Below, piece by piece: positions 49,621 to 58,705 of a stretch of DNA of 64,000 bases. Each line of letters starts with the position of its first letter. The first letter of the stretch is position 1. A program made the translations under genes and the position numbers. Location of the stretch: positions 1-64,000 of the forward strand of contig JBAXIB010000018.1 of assembly GCA_037138595.1 (NCBI GenBank). Reading direction: 5' to 3'. The stretch comes from UBA4742 sp037138595 (GTDB taxonomy: Bacteria > Actinomycetota > Acidimicrobiia > Acidimicrobiales > Acidimicrobilacustridaceae). The notes beneath the pieces are model-generated. The model saw nothing but the letters and a program-made list of their open reading frames with translations, ran no database searches and was not told the DNA's origin.

Positions 49621-50733
49621 ATGTCTAGCGTGGGGGTCGTGACCGACGCTGGTACTACCGAGTCAACCGAGACCGATTCGACTGTCGACCCGCTGGTCGG
49701 ATCGGACTTTCTTCGCGCCTGTCGCAGCGAGCCTGGCGGGCAGGTACCGATTTGGTTCATGCGCCAAGCCGGTCGGTCACTTCCCGAGTATCACGAGATC
49801 CGCGGGACCGGAAGCATCCTCGAGGCGATTCGAATTCCCGAACTCGCCGCCGAGATCACGTTGCAGCCTGTCCGTCGCTACGGGGTCGATGCGGCGATTG
49901 TCTATAGCGACATCGTCGTTCCGATCGCGGCAATCGGATTTGGCGTCGACATTGCTCCCGGGATTGGGCCCGTCGTGGAACAACCATTTCGTTCGGCCGC
50001 TGATCTCCAACGCATTCGCCCACTCGAGCCCACCGTCGACACGCCTTATGTCATCGAGACCGTCAAGATGTTGGTTAACCAACTCGAAATTCCGCTGATT
50101 GGTTTCGCCGGAGCGCCGTTCACCGTGGCGAGTTACCTCATAGAAGGTCGGCCTTCTCGGACCTACGCTGCGACCAAAGCCATGATGCACGGCGACCCCG
50201 TGCTATGGCACGCGTTAATGGAGCGGCTTGCCGATCTTGCTATCACTTCGCTGCGCAGCCAAATCGATGCCGGCGCCCGAGCGATTCAGCTTTTTGACAG
50301 TTGGGCCGGCGCGTTAAATCGCCCCGACTATGAGCAATTCGTATTGCCCCATAGCCAGCGGGTGCTCGCCTCGATCACCGAGCTCGGCATTCCGACAATT
50401 CACTTCGGCGTCAGTACCGGCGAATTACTTGAATCGATGGCCAATGCTGGCGCTGACGTGGTCGGAGTCGACTGGCGCGTAACACTCGACGACGCGCGAC
50501 AACGAGTTGGCCCGCAGCGCGCCTTGCAGGGAAACCTCGATCCAGCGATCTGCCTCGCCCCGTGGCCCGCGGTCGAAACAGCCGTGCGCGATGTCCTCGC
50601 CCGCAATCAGGGCCACCCCGGCCACATCTTCAATCTCGGCCACGGTGTCCTTCCCGAGACCAATCCCGATGTCCTCAAGCGAATCGTCGAACTTGTGCAC
50701 GCCGAAGGCACGACCACTGGAGCATCTTCATGA
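49621..50733 (+). CDS. hemE: Uroporphyrinogen decarboxylase
   Basis: Converts uroporphyrinogen III to coproporphyrinogen III. 370 residues. P-I-W-F-M-R-Q-A-G-R-S-L-P-E-Y near the N-terminus carries the substrate-binding Arg residues, then Y-S-D-I-V-V-P, G-F-A-G-A-P-F-T-V-A-S-Y and N-L-G-H-G-V at the end. ATG at 49621 (or 49618). About 20 T/E/S-rich residues precede the core. The stop overlaps the hemH start as ATGA: first gene of a coupled hemE-H-Y operon. Confidence 0.97.
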   Translation: MSSVGVVTDAGTTESTETDSTVDPLVGSDFLRACRSEPGGQVPIWFMRQAGRSLPEYHEIRGTGSILEAIRIPELAAEITLQPVRRYGVDAAIVYSDIVVPIAAIGFGVDIAPGIGPVVEQPFRSAADLQRIRPLEPTVDTPYVIETVKMLVNQLEIPLIGFAGAPFTVASYLIEGRPSRTYAATKAMMHGDPVLWHALMERLADLAITSLRSQIDAGARAIQLFDSWAGALNRPDYEQFVLPHSQRVLASITELGIPTIHFGVSTGELLESMANAGADVVGVDWRVTLDDARQRVGPQRALQGNLDPAICLAPWPAVETAVRDVLARNQGHPGHIFNLGHGVLPETNPDVLKRIVELVHAEGTTTGASS

Positions 50734-51662
50734 CGAAAATTGGATTGTTGGTCATGGCCTACGGCACGCCACGATCGCCCGAGGATGTCGAGGCCTATTA
50801 CACCGACATTCGCCGAGGCCGCCCACCGACCCCGGAACTGCTCGCCAATTTGCAAGCGCGTTATGACGCAATTGGCGGCATTTCACCGTTAGCACAGCGC
50901 ACCGAAGCCCAACGCTCCGCGCTTGAAATGGCGCTTGAGATTCGCATGCCAGGGGCGTTCGAAGTGGTGCTCGGTCAAAAGCATGCGGCGCCATTTGTCG
51001 AAGATGCCGTCGCTACGTTGGCAGATTCCGGCGTTCAGCGCGCCGTTGGGCTCGTCCTTGCACCGCACTATTCGGGCTTCAGCGTCGGTCAATATCATCA
51101 GCGAGCATCCACCGCCGCGGCCACCGTCAACATGGAGATGCTTGGAATCGACAACTGGCACCTCGAACCGACCTATATCGATTTTCTCGCCCGAGCTCTG
51201 GCCGATGCCAGAGCCCAGTTGCCCGCTCGCCACCGAGTGCTCTTTACCGCCCATTCGTTACCTGAACGGGTACTCGAAAACGACCCCTACCCCGAGCAAC
51301 TCCGCGAAAGTGCAGCCGCGGTGGCCAACACGTTCGCTGCCCCCGATCAACTCGACTGGGAACTTGCCTGGCAAAGTGCGGGTCGCACTCCCGAGCCTTG
51401 GCGCGGACCCGACATCCTTGAAGTGATTCGAGACCTCGGCGCTTCGCAGCAATTCGAAGGCGTCGCGGTGTGCGCACAAGGGTTCGTGTCAGACCATCTT
51501 GAGGTGCTCTACGACCTCGACATCGAAGCAGCCGCGCTTGCCCGCGAGTGCGGGCTCGCGTTTTCGCGAACACGCTCTCTCAATGATGACCCGGTCGTCA
51601 TGGGCTCGCTCGCCGAACGAGTCGTGCAACGAGCAGGACTAGCCGATCAGGTTTCTGGGTGA
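50730..51662 (+). CDS. hemH: Ferrochelatase (coproporphyrin ferrochelatase type)
   Basis: Inserts iron into the porphyrin ring; in actinobacteria the substrate is coproporphyrin III. 310 residues. V-M-A-Y-G-T-P at the start, A-P-H-Y-S near the middle, F-T-A-H-S-L-P-E-R-V with the catalytic His, and the conserved acidic region L-A-W-Q-S-A-G-R-T. Only two Cys occur in the C-terminal part, so the [2Fe-2S] cluster of mycobacterial ferrochelatase appears absent. Overlaps hemE and hemY by 4 nt each. Confidence 0.96.
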   Translation: MTKIGLLVMAYGTPRSPEDVEAYYTDIRRGRPPTPELLANLQARYDAIGGISPLAQRTEAQRSALEMALEIRMPGAFEVVLGQKHAAPFVEDAVATLADSGVQRAVGLVLAPHYSGFSVGQYHQRASTAAATVNMEMLGIDNWHLEPTYIDFLARALADARAQLPARHRVLFTAHSLPERVLENDPYPEQLRESAAAVANTFAAPDQLDWELAWQSAGRTPEPWRGPDILEVIRDLGASQQFEGVAVCAQGFVSDHLEVLYDLDIEAAALARECGLAFSRTRSLNDDPVVMGSLAERVVQRAGLADQVSG

Positions 51663-53056
51663 CGACACGGGTCGTTGTTGTCGGTGCGGGAATCACCGGA
51701 TTGACCGCCGCTCTCACCTTGCTCGACGTTGTCCAGGGCATCGACCTTGTCGTTGTTGAATCCAGCCAGCACGTTGGAGGCAAGATCCGAACTGGATTAT
51801 TCGCCGGACATCAAGTCGACGAAGCCGCCGATGCGTTCTTGGCTCGAGTGCCCGAAGGCATTGCATTATGTGAACGATTGGGACTACGCGAGTCGCTGGT
51901 GGCTCCTGCCGCTCGAACCGCCTATCTCTATAGCCGAGGCCAACTCCATCGATTCCCCGAAGGCCTCATGTTGGGAATCCCCACTGACCTCGACGCGCTC
52001 GCGGCGTCAGGGGTCGTTTCGGCCGCCGGTGTCGCTCGAGCCGGCCAAGACCTCACCATGGGACCAGACCCTGCGGGCCAGGCCGACGAGTCAGTTGGTG
52101 CACTCGTTCGACGGCGACTTGGCGATGAGATTTACGACGTCCTCGTGGGTCCGTTGCTGTCGGGCGTCAATGCCGGAAACGCCGATTGGTTGAGCGTCGC
52201 GGCCGGCGCGCCGCAATTTGAAGCCGCGATGCGCGAACACGGAAGTTTGATCGCTGGAGCGCGGGCCCAACGGCAATCCGCAGCCGCATCTAATCCCCAA
52301 GCGCCGGTCTTCTTCGGCCTCCCGACCGGTATGCACGATTTGATCGCCGCGCTCCACGGCGCGGTCTTAGCCGCGGGTGGACGAGTCCACCGAGGCAGAA
52401 CGGTGTCATCCATTGAACGCGCGGATTCCGATAGTTGGATTCTCGGCACGACTGACGGCAAAACCTACGATGCCGACGCGGTGGTGCTGACCACACCGCT
52501 ATTTGTTACGAGTCAACTTGTCGCTGACCTGGTGCCAGACGTTGCAGTCGAGATGGGTGAGGTCGAGTATTCGTCTCCGACCATGGTGACTCTCGCGGTT
52601 CCCAAAGCGCTCATCGACCATCCCCTCGACGCAAGCGGCTTTTTGGTTTCGGCCAGCGAGGGCCTTGTGTTGACGGCATGCTCATGGGCATCGAGTAAGT
52701 GGGCGCATCTCGATTCTGACACCACTGCGATCCTGCGAGCATCGGCAGGTCGCCATCACGATGACCGCGCCGAACACATGAGCGATAGCGAACTTGTCGC
52801 GACGCTGTTGGCAGAACTCGCGGTGACAATGGGTCTCGATGGATCGCCATCAGAAGTTCGGATCAATCGATGGCCCGATTCGTTACCGCAATTTCGCCCT
52901 GGTCACCTCGATCGGGTCCAACGTTGGCACAACGCGCTGGCGGCAATCGCGCCAGGTCTTGTAGCCACCGGCGCCGGGTTCGAAGGATTGGGCTTGCCCG
53001 CGTGCATTCGTCAAGCGACTACTACGGCAAAAACCCTTGCCCAGCAGGCATTTTAG
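51659..53056 (+). CDS. hemY: Coproporphyrinogen III / protoporphyrinogen oxidase (HemY/CgoX type)
   Basis: FAD enzyme oxidising the porphyrinogen, 465 residues. N-terminal V-V-V-V-G-A-G-I-T-G-L-T-A-A-L and the following acidic strand end with V-V-E-S-S-Q-H-V-G-G-K-I-R-T; C-terminal A-T-G-A-G-F-E-G-L-G-L-P-A-C-I closes the FAD site. Next to hemE and hemH this matches the coproporphyrin-dependent haem route of actinobacteria. The GTG start overlaps the hemH stop as GTGA. Decarboxylase HemQ, the expected last step, is not in the window. Confidence 0.95.
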   Translation: MTTRVVVVGAGITGLTAALTLLDVVQGIDLVVVESSQHVGGKIRTGLFAGHQVDEAADAFLARVPEGIALCERLGLRESLVAPAARTAYLYSRGQLHRFPEGLMLGIPTDLDALAASGVVSAAGVARAGQDLTMGPDPAGQADESVGALVRRRLGDEIYDVLVGPLLSGVNAGNADWLSVAAGAPQFEAAMREHGSLIAGARAQRQSAAASNPQAPVFFGLPTGMHDLIAALHGAVLAAGGRVHRGRTVSSIERADSDSWILGTTDGKTYDADAVVLTTPLFVTSQLVADLVPDVAVEMGEVEYSSPTMVTLAVPKALIDHPLDASGFLVSASEGLVLTACSWASSKWAHLDSDTTAILRASAGRHHDDRAEHMSDSELVATLLAELAVTMGLDGSPSEVRINRWPDSLPQFRPGHLDRVQRWHNALAAIAPGLVATGAGFEGLGLPACIRQATTTAKTLAQQAF

Positions 53057-53170
53057 CCTCAGGCCCCGAGACCACTTTCGTAACAATTCGACTCGTGATT
53101 GGCTAAAAACAGCCAAAATTCAGCCGTTTACATTGCGAATTGACACAATTGCTGCAATGCTTTCGTAATA

Positions 53171-54313
53171 ATGCGACGAGGACAGAAAGCCGCTGCGCAA
53201 GCGGACAAGCACGTCTCACGCCGGCGCCGTCTGCTCTCCGGCACTGTCGTCATCGCCCTTTTTGCGTTGCCCGTCGTCGTCCCCGGAAGCGCATCTGGCG
53301 ACCAGATCACCGACAAGCGGGCAGCGGCCCAGCAGATCAGCGCCAAGCTCGACGAGCTCAACGCTCGGCTCAGCGGTCTTGATGAGCAATACAACCGTGC
53401 CCAAATCGCGCTCGCGACCGCGGAAGCCGCAACAGCTGATGCGCAACAGCGGGTCGATGCCACCAATGCCGAACTCGATGTGCGTACCAGAGAGCTCCGC
53501 TCATTTGCCGTGCAGGCGTACATGACCGGAAACGACACCCCAGCGTTCGAAGCGATCTTGACAAGTACTGCCGATGATGCGACCACCAAGAAGAATTATC
53601 TCGAATCCGCCAGCGGTAGCCGCCAAGACCTGCTCGACCAACTTGGCGCTACGAAAGAAAAACTCGCCGGTGAAGTCACCCAACTCGATGCCGCCAAGAG
53701 CGAAGCGCAAAACCAACGCGACGTGCTCGCCAGTGCGCGCGATTCAGCCGACGCCGCGGTAAATGAACAACAGCAAATCCAGTCGCAATTGCAAGGCGAG
53801 ATAGCAACATTGGTTGCCCAAGACCAGCAGCAAAAAGCCGATGCTCAAGCCGCACAGATGAAGGCCGACGAAGCTGCAGTTGCTCGCCAAAAAGCCGCCA
53901 CTGCCGCAGCCACGCCAACGCCGAACGACCCAAGCCCGAGCTCAGGCGGCGGGAGTGCACCCAGCGACGGTGCCGCCGCGGCAGTAGCCGCCGCTCGGAG
54001 CGCCCTCGGTTCTCCGTACGTGTGGGCTGGCGCTGGTCCGGATGTGTTCGATTGCTCAGGACTCGTCATGTGGGCGTGGGCTCACGGCGGCCGCAGCCTT
54101 CCCCACTCAGCGGCAGGCATGTACACCGTGACTCGCCGCATTCCAATCAGTGACCTCCAGCCCGGCGACCTGCTGTTCTATGGCAGCCCAATTCACCATG
54201 TCGGCATTTACGTTGGTGGCGGGCAGATCATCCACGCGCCCCATGCGGGTGCGGTCGTTGAATACGGACCAGTGAACCTGTGGAATGAACTCGTCGGTGC
54301 AGGCCGGGTCTAA
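53171..54313 (+). CDS. NlpC/P60 peptidoglycan hydrolase with N-terminal coiled coil
   Basis: 380 residues, secreted. Basic N-terminus then a signal helix (about residues 22-42, ending G-S-A-S-G-D), a long coiled coil rich in A, Q, E and D (about 45-245), a P/S/G linker, and a C-terminal NlpC/P60 domain: catalytic Cys295 in D-V-F-D-C-S-G-L, His in P-I-H-H-V-G-I-Y-V and a following His in I-I-H-A-P. Expected to cleave peptidoglycan stem peptides during division, like RipA/RipC; the coiled coil may be held by FtsEX, but those genes are not adjacent. Confidence 0.93.
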   Translation: MRRGQKAAAQADKHVSRRRRLLSGTVVIALFALPVVVPGSASGDQITDKRAAAQQISAKLDELNARLSGLDEQYNRAQIALATAEAATADAQQRVDATNAELDVRTRELRSFAVQAYMTGNDTPAFEAILTSTADDATTKKNYLESASGSRQDLLDQLGATKEKLAGEVTQLDAAKSEAQNQRDVLASARDSADAAVNEQQQIQSQLQGEIATLVAQDQQQKADAQAAQMKADEAAVARQKAATAAATPTPNDPSPSSGGGSAPSDGAAAAVAAARSALGSPYVWAGAGPDVFDCSGLVMWAWAHGGRSLPHSAAGMYTVTRRIPISDLQPGDLLFYGSPIHHVGIYVGGGQIIHAPHAGAVVEYGPVNLWNELVGAGRV

Positions 54314-54322
54314 CCAAACCTA

Positions 54323-54976
54323 GTGACTGACTCGGCACGACTCCGTGGTCCCGCGGTCGGCGATGTGCAGATGATCATCGCGTTGCACGGCCATGAGGAT
54401 GACCCTGCCCTTCCCGACGATCGACTCACCGATCTAGCCACCACTGAATGTGTCGTCGTTCGGCCGCGAAGTGCGATGACCACTGACGTCGGTCCGGTGT
54501 GGTTTCGGTCCAATGAGAACGGTCCAATAGAAGCCGAGATCAATGCGTCGATTACTCAGCTTGAATGCGACATTGCCGACGCGTGCACTGCACGAGGACT
54601 TCGCCGTAACCAGGTCGTGATTGGCGGCTATTCCCAGGGAGGTGCGATCGCGCTTGCCTTGGCGCTCAGTCGAACGAACCCCCCGGCCACCACCACCGGT
54701 CGTGCCGTTGACGCGTTCGCCGGTGTTTATGTGGTCAGTGGATGGCTTCTGCACGCCGACACGGTCAGATATGACATGCCCGGATTTGCCGCGTCGAAGA
54801 CCCCGGTCCTCGTTGTGCACGGCATCGATGACGAAGTTGTCGCGGCGCAGCACGGCCGCAGCACGGCGCGTTTTCTCGAACGCAATGGGGTCTCGGTTGA
54901 CTACCTCGAGCTTCCGGGTGGCCACCACCTTGGTTCACCTGCCGCTAGTGCCGTTAGCTCGTGGCTGAACTCATGA
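54323..54976 (+). CDS. Alpha/beta-hydrolase, phospholipase/carboxylesterase family
   Basis: 217 residues. I-A-L-H-G-H-E-D-D near the N-terminus, nucleophile elbow G-G-Y-S-Q-G-G, acid in V-H-G-I-D-D-E-V-V and His in L-P-G-G-H-H-L: a complete Ser-Asp-His triad. No signal peptide, so probably cytoplasmic. GTG start 9 nt after the NlpC/P60 stop suggests co-transcription. Substrate unknown. Confidence 0.9.
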   Translation: MTDSARLRGPAVGDVQMIIALHGHEDDPALPDDRLTDLATTECVVVRPRSAMTTDVGPVWFRSNENGPIEAEINASITQLECDIADACTARGLRRNQVVIGGYSQGGAIALALALSRTNPPATTTGRAVDAFAGVYVVSGWLLHADTVRYDMPGFAASKTPVLVVHGIDDEVVAAQHGRSTARFLERNGVSVDYLELPGGHHLGSPAASAVSSWLNS

Positions 54977-55027
54977 ACCCAACGCGCGTTCGGTACTTCA
55001 GGTCACAAGCGGGCAGACTGTCCGACA

Positions 55028-56062
55028 ATGACCAAACGTAAGCGCCGCGGTGGGCGGGTCACTGAGTCGACCCGCACCACCCCGACTGGAACTACCACCG
55101 GAAAAACAACCGGACCGACAATCGGAAACCGGACGGCGTTAACACTGCCGCGCTCAGCGGTGATGACACCGCGGACCGGTGCGGTGAAACCTGGCGTTGT
55201 CAGTTTGCGAAGAACTGTGCCCGACACGATTTCCAAACCGCCCTATGCAATCAGCGGTCAACCTCCTGCCCGAGGCGGAAGTGACGTTCAGACGCCGGAG
55301 ATCATTTCGCGCATGCGCGTTGCTGGCGCACTTGCCGCCGAGGTCCTCATTGAGGTGGGTGACGCAATCACGCCAGGGATTACCACCGATGAGCTTGACG
55401 CCATCACCCATGCCGCAGCGCTTGCCCGGGATTGCTACCCGAGCCCGCTGAATTATCGAGGTTTCCCGAAGTCGGTGTGCACATCAGTAAACGAAGTGAT
55501 TTGCCACGGCATTCCTGATTCTCGCCCACTCGTCGAAGGTGACATCGTCAACATCGATGTCACTGTTTTTCACGGTGGAGTTCACGGCGATACCAACTGC
55601 ACCTTCTTTGTCGGCGATGTCGACGCCGAATCGCGACGACTGGTGCTCGAGACTCGCACTGCGATGTATCGAGGCATCGAAGCGGTCAAGCCAGGTGGTC
55701 ATGTTTATGACATTGGCCGGGCCATCGAAGAGCATTCGATTGCCGCTGACCTCGGTGTTGTTCGTGAATTTATTGGGCACGGTATTGGCGAACAGTTCCA
55801 CGGCGGGCTCCAGATTCTTCACTACTTCGACACCCGAGCCGACAACGTGATCGAGACCGGCATGACCTTCACCATCGAGCCGATGATCACGCTCGGGTCA
55901 CCCGAACTTCGTATTTGGGACGACAAATGGACTGCGGTGACACGCGACGGAAGTCGAAGCGCTCAATTCGAGCACACGCTGGTCGTGACTGACCGCGGCG
56001 CAGAGATCCTGACGGTCACTGCCGATGGTCGATGTGCCGCCGATCGGTATGACGATCTCTGA
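55028..56062 (+). CDS. map: Methionine aminopeptidase type I
   Basis: Removes the initiator Met from new proteins. 344 residues. Metal ligands are in N-I-D-V-T-V-F-H-G-G-V-H-G-D-T-N (two Asp), G-H-G-I-G (His), T-I-E-P-M (Glu) and F-E-H-T (Glu). The core starts near Q-T-P-E-I-I. The N-terminal ~45 residues are basic and T-rich and absent from usual homologues; the ATG at 55163 (M-T-P-R-T-G-A-V-K-P-G) would give the common actinobacterial start, so the longer start is uncertain. Confidence 0.93.
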   Translation: MTKRKRRGGRVTESTRTTPTGTTTGKTTGPTIGNRTALTLPRSAVMTPRTGAVKPGVVSLRRTVPDTISKPPYAISGQPPARGGSDVQTPEIISRMRVAGALAAEVLIEVGDAITPGITTDELDAITHAAALARDCYPSPLNYRGFPKSVCTSVNEVICHGIPDSRPLVEGDIVNIDVTVFHGGVHGDTNCTFFVGDVDAESRRLVLETRTAMYRGIEAVKPGGHVYDIGRAIEEHSIAADLGVVREFIGHGIGEQFHGGLQILHYFDTRADNVIETGMTFTIEPMITLGSPELRIWDDKWTAVTRDGSRSAQFEHTLVVTDRGAEILTVTADGRCAADRYDDL

Positions 56063-56909
56063 GCCCATCGTGAGTTCTAACCACCGACGAATTCGAGCGT
56101 GCAGACCGCTCCGCATCGTTGGAGGCGCGGCAACGATCGTATTGGTCGCAACAATGCTCGGGGCCACCTCATGCACGACTCATGGCAACCAAGCCGGATT
56201 CGCCGAGCGCAACACGACACCGTCGCGACCACGAATCGTCGCGACCACCACGATGTTGGGCGACGTTGTTCGCGCAGTCGCTGGTGAACACGCCGACGTC
56301 TCGGTTCTCATGGCGCCTGGTGATGATCCGCACACATTCACCCTTCGATCAGACCAGGCCGAATTGATCGACCGTGCCGACCTGATCGTCACTACTGGGC
56401 TTGGGTTCGAATCAGCGCTGCAGCCGGAACTCGACCGGGCCCAATCACCGGGGCTGTCGATCATGCGCGCCGCTCAGGATGTAGCACCGTTAGCCGGACC
56501 GGGCGGCGATGTAGACCCCCATGTTTGGATGGACGCGGATCGACTAACGACGATCGCGTCGCAACTCGGCGATCGGCTCGCCACCATCGCTCCCGAGTTC
56601 GAGACGAACTGGCGAGATGGCGCCGCAAAGTTTGGCTCCACTTTGGCTGCCGCCGATGAGTCAGTTCAGACGCTGCTCAGTGCAGTTCCTGGAGAGAACC
56701 GGCAATTCGTCACAACGTCAGACGGCCTTGGCTATTTCGCTCCCCGGTATGGACTCAACCCAATCGCCGCAACTGGCGCGCCCGGCGAACGCGTCCTGAA
56801 CCTGTCAGTCGATTCGCTTGGTCCGGCCGGATCGGCGACCGAAACCAACGCCGGGCTCATCGTTGCGACCGCGGCGCGCATTGCCGGCTGGCTGCAGACC
56901 GGGCGCTAA
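56049..56909 (+). CDS. Degenerate ZnuA-like metal-binding lipoprotein/SBP (orphan)
   Basis: 286 residues. Signal-like helix (about residues 22-41) followed by C42 with a weak lipobox (A-T-S-C). The ZnuA-type fold is recognisable: P-G-D-D-P-H95-T-F and D-P-H158-V-W keep two metal His, but the third is S224 in V-T-T-S-D-G-L-G-Y-F. The C-lobe is short: about 50 residues usually found between Y-G-L and the D-S-L motif are missing. No ZnuB/ZnuC genes adjoin. A GTG at 56070, 7 nt after the map stop, is an alternative start. It may bind metal weakly, bind something else, or be decaying. Confidence 0.75.
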   Translation: MTISEPIVSSNHRRIRACRPLRIVGGAATIVLVATMLGATSCTTHGNQAGFAERNTTPSRPRIVATTTMLGDVVRAVAGEHADVSVLMAPGDDPHTFTLRSDQAELIDRADLIVTTGLGFESALQPELDRAQSPGLSIMRAAQDVAPLAGPGGDVDPHVWMDADRLTTIASQLGDRLATIAPEFETNWRDGAAKFGSTLAAADESVQTLLSAVPGENRQFVTTSDGLGYFAPRYGLNPIAATGAPGERVLNLSVDSLGPAGSATETNAGLIVATAARIAGWLQTGR

Positions 56910-56943
56910 CCCGCCCTCAACCCTTCTGGGCCAAACTGATCCA

Positions 56944-57750
56944 GTGAGTGCTGACGACCTGTCGAATCAACTGCAACCGTCCGAATCACCAAGTTTGGAC
57001 ACGGACCAGAACGTCGGCATCGAAGCATCGATGGGGCGACGGCGATTTTTGACAGTCGCCGTCGGTACCGGGGTAGTGGTCGTCGGGGGATTCGTCGTGG
57101 CCCTGATTGCTCGGCCCGATCACCCCGCCGACGAGGTCGCAGACACGACCGTTCCCGGGCCTTCGATCCAGGTCACCAAAAGCACACCTCCGCCGCTCCC
57201 GATCCCCGAAGCGGTTCCCGAGAATCCACATGCCGATACAGCCCAGAACGTCATCGGCACACTGGAGATTGCGCGGATCAACATTTCAGCCGACATCCAA
57301 GAAGGCATCACCCTCACTGCCATCAATCGCGGTCCAGGACACTGGCCTGGAACGGCAATGCCCGGAGAACTTGGAAACGTCGTCATTGCGGGCCATAGAA
57401 CAACGTATTCAAAACCGTTCAATCGCCTCAATGAACTCGAGCCGGGCGATCTCGTCACTATGACGACTCCCGATGGCATATTCACCTACCGAGTACGTGG
57501 CATCGTGATTGTTCCCGGGGACGCGATCGATATCGCGCAACAAAGTTACGCTCACACGGCGACGCTGTTCGCCTGTCATCCACCCGGGTCAGCCCGAGAG
57601 CGAATCGTCGCGAAATTGCAGTTACTTAAACCCGACGGCACTCCGGTCGATCCCGATGATGTGTTGCCGCCCATTGATGCCGGTGCCCAAGAGACTGGGC
57701 ACACGCTTGTCGTGAAATCAACTGACCCACTCGGCCAAAGCGGCGGATAA
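56944..57750 (+). CDS. Class E-like sortase
   Basis: 268 residues from the GTG at 56944. N-terminal M-G-R-R-R-F-L then one transmembrane helix (about residues 36-56), a P/T-rich linker and a sortase barrel: catalytic H151 in I-A-G-H-R-T-T-Y-S-K-P-F, C211 in T-L-F-A-C-H-P-P-G-S and R218/R220. Transpeptidase anchoring proteins to peptidoglycan; class E members recognise L-A-x-T-G-type signals. No substrate with such a signal was seen in the window. It lies 34 nt after the ZnuA-like gene. Confidence 0.9.
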   Translation: MSADDLSNQLQPSESPSLDTDQNVGIEASMGRRRFLTVAVGTGVVVVGGFVVALIARPDHPADEVADTTVPGPSIQVTKSTPPPLPIPEAVPENPHADTAQNVIGTLEIARINISADIQEGITLTAINRGPGHWPGTAMPGELGNVVIAGHRTTYSKPFNRLNELEPGDLVTMTTPDGIFTYRVRGIVIVPGDAIDIAQQSYAHTATLFACHPPGSARERIVAKLQLLKPDGTPVDPDDVLPPIDAGAQETGHTLVVKSTDPLGQSGG

Positions 57751-57776
57751 TTCGCGCTCCCATCACTGAGAAGCGA

Positions 57777-58619
57777 TCAGAATTCTCCTCGTTCGAAAAA
57801 TCGTGGCCAATTCGATTGCGACTCGCTCCCATCAGCGATCAGCGCGGCGCCATTGACGAATCGCGCCGCCGGCGAACAAAGAAACAAAATGATCGCCGCC
57901 ATCTCGTCGACATCGCCCATCCGCCTCATCGGGCCAATCTTTTCGGCCTCTATTGCCCACTCTGCCTCAGAAAACCCGAGTTGGCCGACTTCGTTTTCAT
58001 GCATACCGGTGGTAGCCACCGTGCCCGGAGCGAGGGCATTGATCGTGACGCCGTGATATCCCAAATATGGCGCCATCGACCTTGTCATGCTCACAACGCC
58101 GGCACGAGCCGCGCCCGAATGCACAAACCAAGGTGCACCCCGATCGAACGAAAAAATGTGCACCACATTGACGATCGCTCCGAAGTTTGCCTCGGTCATC
58201 GAACCCATAAAACGGTTAATCATGTTCCAAGTGCCATTGAGGTTGAGGTCAACCACTGACCGCCACCCATTATCAGAAATCTGTGAGGGCAACGCCGGGA
58301 ACTGACCACCGGCGTTGTTGATCAGGAAGTCGACTTTGCCGAATCGGGCCATGACCGCTTCTCGCAGCGCGTCGACCTGGACGATCTCACGGATGTTGGT
58401 TGGCACAACCAGACACTCAACGCCGAAGGCACGTACCGCATCGGCGGTTGCCTCAAGTGTTTCGGGAGTTCGGCCTACCGCGACCACATTGGCGCCATAG
58501 CGAGCAAAAGCCAATGCCGTCGTTCGGCCGATTCCAGTGCCAGCGCCGGTGATGAGCGCAACGCGCCCCGCGAACAGTTGAGGCGCGAACATTTCCAGCG
58601 GACCGAGTTCAGGTGACAT
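57777..58619 (-). CDS. Short-chain dehydrogenase/reductase (PECR-like subgroup)
   Basis: 280 residues. NAD(P) site T-G-A-G-T-G-I-G-R and N-N-A-G-G. The active-site stretch reads F-V-H-S-G-A-A-R-A-G-V instead of Y-x-x-x-K: the Tyr and Lys are not in their usual places, as in peroxisomal trans-2-enoyl-CoA reductases that share H-S-G-A-A-R-A-G-V. A reductase of unsaturated acyl-CoA is plausible. It is divergent from lnt (86 bp between starts). Confidence 0.9.
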   Translation of the reverse strand: MSPELGPLEMFAPQLFAGRVALITGAGTGIGRTTALAFARYGANVVAVGRTPETLEATADAVRAFGVECLVVPTNIREIVQVDALREAVMARFGKVDFLINNAGGQFPALPSQISDNGWRSVVDLNLNGTWNMINRFMGSMTEANFGAIVNVVHIFSFDRGAPWFVHSGAARAGVVSMTRSMAPYLGYHGVTINALAPGTVATTGMHENEVGQLGFSEAEWAIEAEKIGPMRRMGDVDEMAAIILFLCSPAARFVNGAALIADGSESQSNWPRFFERGEF

Positions 58620-58691
58620 TGGACCGAACCCTAGTCAGCGAGATTGGTTCTGTTGATACAAAACCGGCGCGCCAGCGTTGGCGTGGTCGGT

Positions 58692-58697
58692 AATGAT
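58692..58697 (+). promoter_or_regulatory. -10-like element of a probably leaderless lnt transcript
   Basis: AATGAT (within TAATGAT, 58691-58697) ends 8 nt before the ATG at 58706, the spacing expected for a leaderless mRNA starting at or next to the ATG. No Shine-Dalgarno sequence precedes the start. Confidence 0.45.
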
Positions 58698-58705
58698 GAC
58701 ACCCA

